DNA of 10,994 bases, from assembly GCF_000611645.1 (NCBI RefSeq), contig NW_014011908.1:1-10994 (forward strand), written 5' to 3'. Shown piece after piece: positions 8,192 through 10,994 of the stretch. The notes under the pieces are model-generated. The model saw only the letters and a list, made by a program, of their open reading frames with translations, ran no database searches and was not told the origin of the DNA. A program made the translations under genes and the position numbers. Source of the DNA: Monoraphidium neglectum. Lineage: Eukaryota; Chlorophyta; Chlorophyceae; Sphaeropleales; Selenastraceae. Each line of letters begins with the position of its first letter. Position 1 is the first letter of the stretch.

Positions 8192-9248
8192 GTCAAGCAT
8201 TTGAGTGGCCACGCACCTGCAAAGGCGCTGAGGCGGGTCACATTCACCGGCCGCAGGGCCTCAAGCAGCGCAGAAGTACTGATGCCTGACTTATTTCGCG
8301 TGGCAGCAGCCGTTTTAGCATGCGCCTGCGGTTCGCACTTGTTCTGGGGCAACGCAGCTGCACGCCTTATACACGCGCGGCACCCGTCTTCCATACTTGT
8401 GTTGAGGATGCTGGACAGCTGGACTGCATGCGCCTCCAACTCTACGTTCAGATCACGCGTAGCGCGCTCCTGCCATGTTCAGGCATGTTTGTGGCTTTAA
8501 CGTGGCACACCCTTGGCGGCGCATTCCCCCTCCGTCGCCTTCCTGCTTGCTGCACCCCTGCTCCTTACCGATGCTCTACCCAGCGGTGGGTGCCACAAGA
8601 GCTCAAAAGCAAATGCTCTTATTGAACAGCAGGAGCGCGCCATCGTCTAGGCAACATCCTCAGCCTTGCCACTGACGAGCTGCATGCGGGGACTAGCGCA
8701 ACAGCGTGTCATCCGGCATGTCTTGTGCGAGCCATCGCACTCTTGCAATTTGTCATGCACGCATGCCGCCGTGACCTGCTCTGCTCACCGTCTTGGGGGC
8801 CCGTTCTCACGAGGCCGATTAGAACCCGGTGGTGCATGGCACGCCCCTACACCAGACTTGATATCAACTCCATCCCAAACATAGGGATTTGCGCACAGGC
8901 TGAACAAGCGCAATGTTCCTCTTCATGTGCTACTCAGAATGCAAGAAGTAATCGTTCAAATGTGATGTCTGGATCAGCATTGGATCGGTTGGGCGTAGGA
9001 GTGGCGTAAGTGATTGGGTCGTTGTGGCAAGGTCGTCGTTCACCCCCCAAACGTTTGTCTGGCCCATGCTAGGGGAACTGATTGGGCAGGCGGAGCTGCA
9101 CCAAGGGTATGCAGCCCTATGAAGGCCTGTGTGATCCCATGTCATTTGGCGGCTGCAACCCTCCTGGGCGCTGGCGTGGGACTGCAAGCGTGCATCATCT
9201 CAGCATGCGGCGAGCTGCACAACAGGTGTCTGACCTGCGCTTGGTGGG

Positions 9249-9530
9249 AGGGCGCCCCTGCTGCAAGAGAAGATCCGAGCCTGGAGGTCCAGTGAGCTTC
9301 TTGGAAGATTCAATGTTAACCCTATTTATGCGTGGACCCAAGTGCAGATCGACGCGGGAACCTGGCAGGAAGCAACCGTTGAACCGCCCCAAACCAACAG
9401 TAGTAACCAGAACGGGCACGCGCTGCTCGAACATCCGCCGCTGCGTGTCAGGCACGATGTCAGGCTCCTGATAAGCGTGGTAGAGGCTGTGACAGCTGCG
9501 CTCAGGTGTAGCACTCAGAGCAGAGTCTAG
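9249..9530 (+). other. unassigned coding-like open stretch (possible terminal exon)
   Basis: The frame is open from after a TGA at 9231-9233 to a TAG at 9528-9530. I do not recognise the product. It contains 'APLLQEKIRAWRSSELLGRF' and 'PPLRVRHDVRLLISVVEAV', which have a protein-like mix of charged and hydrophobic residues. Second codon positions are lower in G/C than first and third, by rough hand count. Possible acceptors are GGGAG at 9250 and GCAAG at about 9267. A TGTAA follows at 9729-9733, about 200 bases after the stop. No upstream exon was found to match, so this may be a relic or chance. Confidence 0.2.
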
Positions 9531-9728
9531 ATCATTGCGAGGAGCTTCTCAGACCCCTGCCGCTGCAAGCAAGAGGTAAGATTTGAATTGTCAGGAATAA
9601 GATGAAACCTCGTGTCCCTGCGATAGCGCTGTGGAAGGGAAGGGAAGGGGAGGAGCAGTGTCAAAAAGACTTGCACGGATGCACACCACATCACATGGGC
9701 GCCCTGCAAGGGCAGAGGCCGATGCGAA

Positions 9729-9733
9729 TGTAA
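9729..9733 (+). terminator. TGTAA motif, possible poly(A) signal of an upstream plus-strand transcript
   Basis: This is the only plus-strand TGTAA seen between the DUF2721 stop and the RKP-like start. It could end a transcript that includes the open stretch at 9249-9530, or a very long DUF2721 3' UTR. It may also be chance. Confidence 0.2.
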
Positions 9734-9893
9734 ACTGCACTCTAATGCCACATGAGGAGAGGTGCAAGACGCAGATCCCCTGAAGGGGCTAGCGCGCGCC
9801 GCTCGCAGCGCCCTGACGCCGTTGTGCACAATGCGCGAACGCGCCTGCAGGGGCCCGGGCACACAGCAGGGTGCGGCGTCGCCGACCCGAGCC

Positions 9894-10994
9894 ATGGCGA
9901 CCCCTCTGCAGGCAGCCCTGGACTACGTCCTGCCGCTGGCCAGCCGCACGCAGCCGGGCGCGCCGCCGCCAGCCGACGACGAGCACCTCGCGGCCGCCAA
10001 CTTTCGATTGTTTGACCTCAACGCAGAGGCGCGCGACGCGCTCGCGCGCCAGCAGCGCGCGGGCCCCGGTCGCGGCGTGCGCGGCCGCGTGGGGCCGCCA
10101 AAGGTGGCGGTCGACCTCGCGTCAGCCACGCCGTTCCTCACGGTGTCGGGGCCCTCTGACGGCACCAGCCTCGCGCCGCTGTCCCTTGAGAGCGCCCAAG
10201 GCTTCTCCTCGTGCCGCGCCAACACGGCGGTCGTGTCTGGGAAATGGCAATACGAGGTGCGCCGGCGCGCGACGGGCGGCGTCGGCAGCACGCTCCATTA
10301 CGACGGCTCCACAGCTGCAGTCGCTGCAGTGCCGGGGTCGCTTGTTCCTGTCTCGAACCCACATGCTCCCTCGCCGTGACGCCTCCTCCCCCCAAACGAT
10401 GCCCCAGGTGATTCTGCGCTCTCATGGCATCCTGCAGCTGGGCTGGTGTTTGCGGGACACGCCGTTCACAATCAACAACGGCGTGGGCGACGCCCCGGAC
10501 AGCTACGCCTATGATGGTGAGCCCCCAATCCCCCCCCCCCTCGCGCTGGCGCCCTGCCACGCCTAATACTTTGTGGTGGGCAGCGGCGACCATTGGGCGC
10601 CTGTGCAGCTAGAGGGTTGATTAGGTGGTTGCAAGGGCGGCGGGCACTCGTGGGGTGCAGCTGGATGTTGCTTGAGTCAGCGTTGCGGGGGTTGGGGAGA
10701 GGGACGTGCAGCGTTGTTCGTGCGCGCTCGCTGTGCCGCGCCCACGCGTCGCCTCGCACCCGCGCGCTGGCACCTCGCGGCTGCGCGCCCCTCGCTGCAG
10801 GCAAGCGCATGAAGCGGTGGAACGTGCGGGCGCGAACCTACGGGCGGCCCTGGGCGGCGGGTGACGTCATAGGCTGCTGCATCGACCTGTCTGCCGGCGA
10901 GGCGCAACCTCCGCCACAGCTCGCGGGCGCCAGCCGGCAGCAGCAGCAGCAGCATGCAGACGCAGCGGCGGCGACGGCGGGCGCGGAGCAGCCG
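9894..10994 (+). CDS. RKP: RKP/KPC1-like SPRY-domain E3 ubiquitin ligase, N-terminal part (3' end outside window)
   Basis: Exons are 9894-10256, 10408-10516 and 10801-10994 (runs off the window). Introns 10257-10407 and 10517-10800 join in phase 0 and phase 1. 'LQAALDYVLPL' near the start matches the short N-terminal block before the SPRY domain in plant RKP. The SPRY domain then follows: 'FSSCRANTAVVSGKWQYEV' to 'GILQLGWC', 'GVGDAPDSYAYDG', 'KRWNVRARTYGRPW' and 'GDVIGCCIDL'. Related plant RKP and animal RNF123/KPC1 proteins have over 1,000 residues and a C-terminal RING finger, and ubiquitinate cyclin-dependent kinase inhibitors; only about 222 residues are visible here. After 'CCIDLSAGE' the expected strand with 'FYRNG' is replaced by a Pro-, Gln- and Ala-rich insert with five Gln. 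The start at 9894 has the best context (GCCATGG). ATG 9831 is in frame upstream and would add 21 residues. Confidence 0.88.

Larger units (their letters stand above)
7453..9893. other. 2.4 kb gene-poor region
   Basis: No gene could be firmly recognised here. The first part is the 3' UTR of the DUF2721 gene. A small hairpin lies at 8169-8191, a coding-like open stretch at 9249-9530, a GGGAAG-type purine run at about 9636-9654 and a TGTAA at 9729-9733. The last 150 bases should contain the 5' UTR of the RKP-like gene. Many short open frames exist on both strands, with no consistent codon pattern that I could see. Confidence 0.5.

Noticed and set aside
8065..8500. Open frames on both strands (about 100-124 codons) in the gene-poor region.
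   Set aside because: Codon positions show no clear bias, the translations have no motif, and no splice partner or poly(A) signal is nearby.
1..10994. Search for CRISPR arrays, insertion sequences, terminal repeats, and toxin-antitoxin or defence operons.
   Set aside because: The only regular repeat is the CAG/CAA microsatellite. No transposase, integrase or terminal inverted repeats were seen, and the gene structure is eukaryotic.

Overview
The window looks like nuclear DNA of a green alga, probably a chlorophyte of the Chlorophyceae type. It is GC-rich, and the genes are broken into short exons by GT-AG introns with pyrimidine-rich 3' ends. There is a CAG-type microsatellite inside an intron and a TGTAA-type poly(A) signal at some gene ends. 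The gene families are photosynthetic or mitochondrial. All exon structures were assembled by eye from splice sites, reading-phase agreement and family resemblance. No transcript or database evidence was used.

Five genes are supported. (1) Positions 1-842, plus strand: the C-terminal part of a plastid lipid-associated protein / fibrillin (PAP) family gene, cut by the left edge. (2) Positions 2150-1417, minus strand: a small three-exon gene for an 82-residue two-helix protein of the HIG1 (hypoxia-induced, respiratory supercomplex factor) type. (3) Positions 3357-5498, plus strand: a seven-exon gene for a chloroplast-targeted atypical short-chain dehydrogenase (NAD(P)-binding, NmrA/NAD_binding_10 type, 274 residues), with a 28-unit CAG/CAA repeat in its third intron. 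(4) Positions 6518-7452, plus strand: a two-exon gene for a DUF2721 membrane protein (218 residues), probably with an extra intron in its 5' UTR. (5) Positions 9894-10994, plus strand: the first three exons of an RKP/KPC1-like (RNF123-like) SPRY-domain E3 ubiquitin ligase, cut by the right edge.

Genes 1 and 2 converge on a short stretch around 1204-1230 that carries opposed TGTAA signals. Genes 2 and 3 diverge from a 1.2 kb intergenic region. Genes 3, 4 and 5 run in the same direction. The genes do not form a pathway. They sit together as ordinary neighbours, with two plastid/photosynthesis-type proteins, one mitochondrial type, one uncharacterised membrane protein and one ubiquitin ligase.

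The gene-poor stretches are 2151-3356, 5499-6517 and 7453-9893. They have a less GC-rich look than the exons. Two of them hold coding-like pieces that I could not assign (2349-2771 and 9249-9530). No RNA gene, CRISPR array, complete mobile element or defence-type system was seen.
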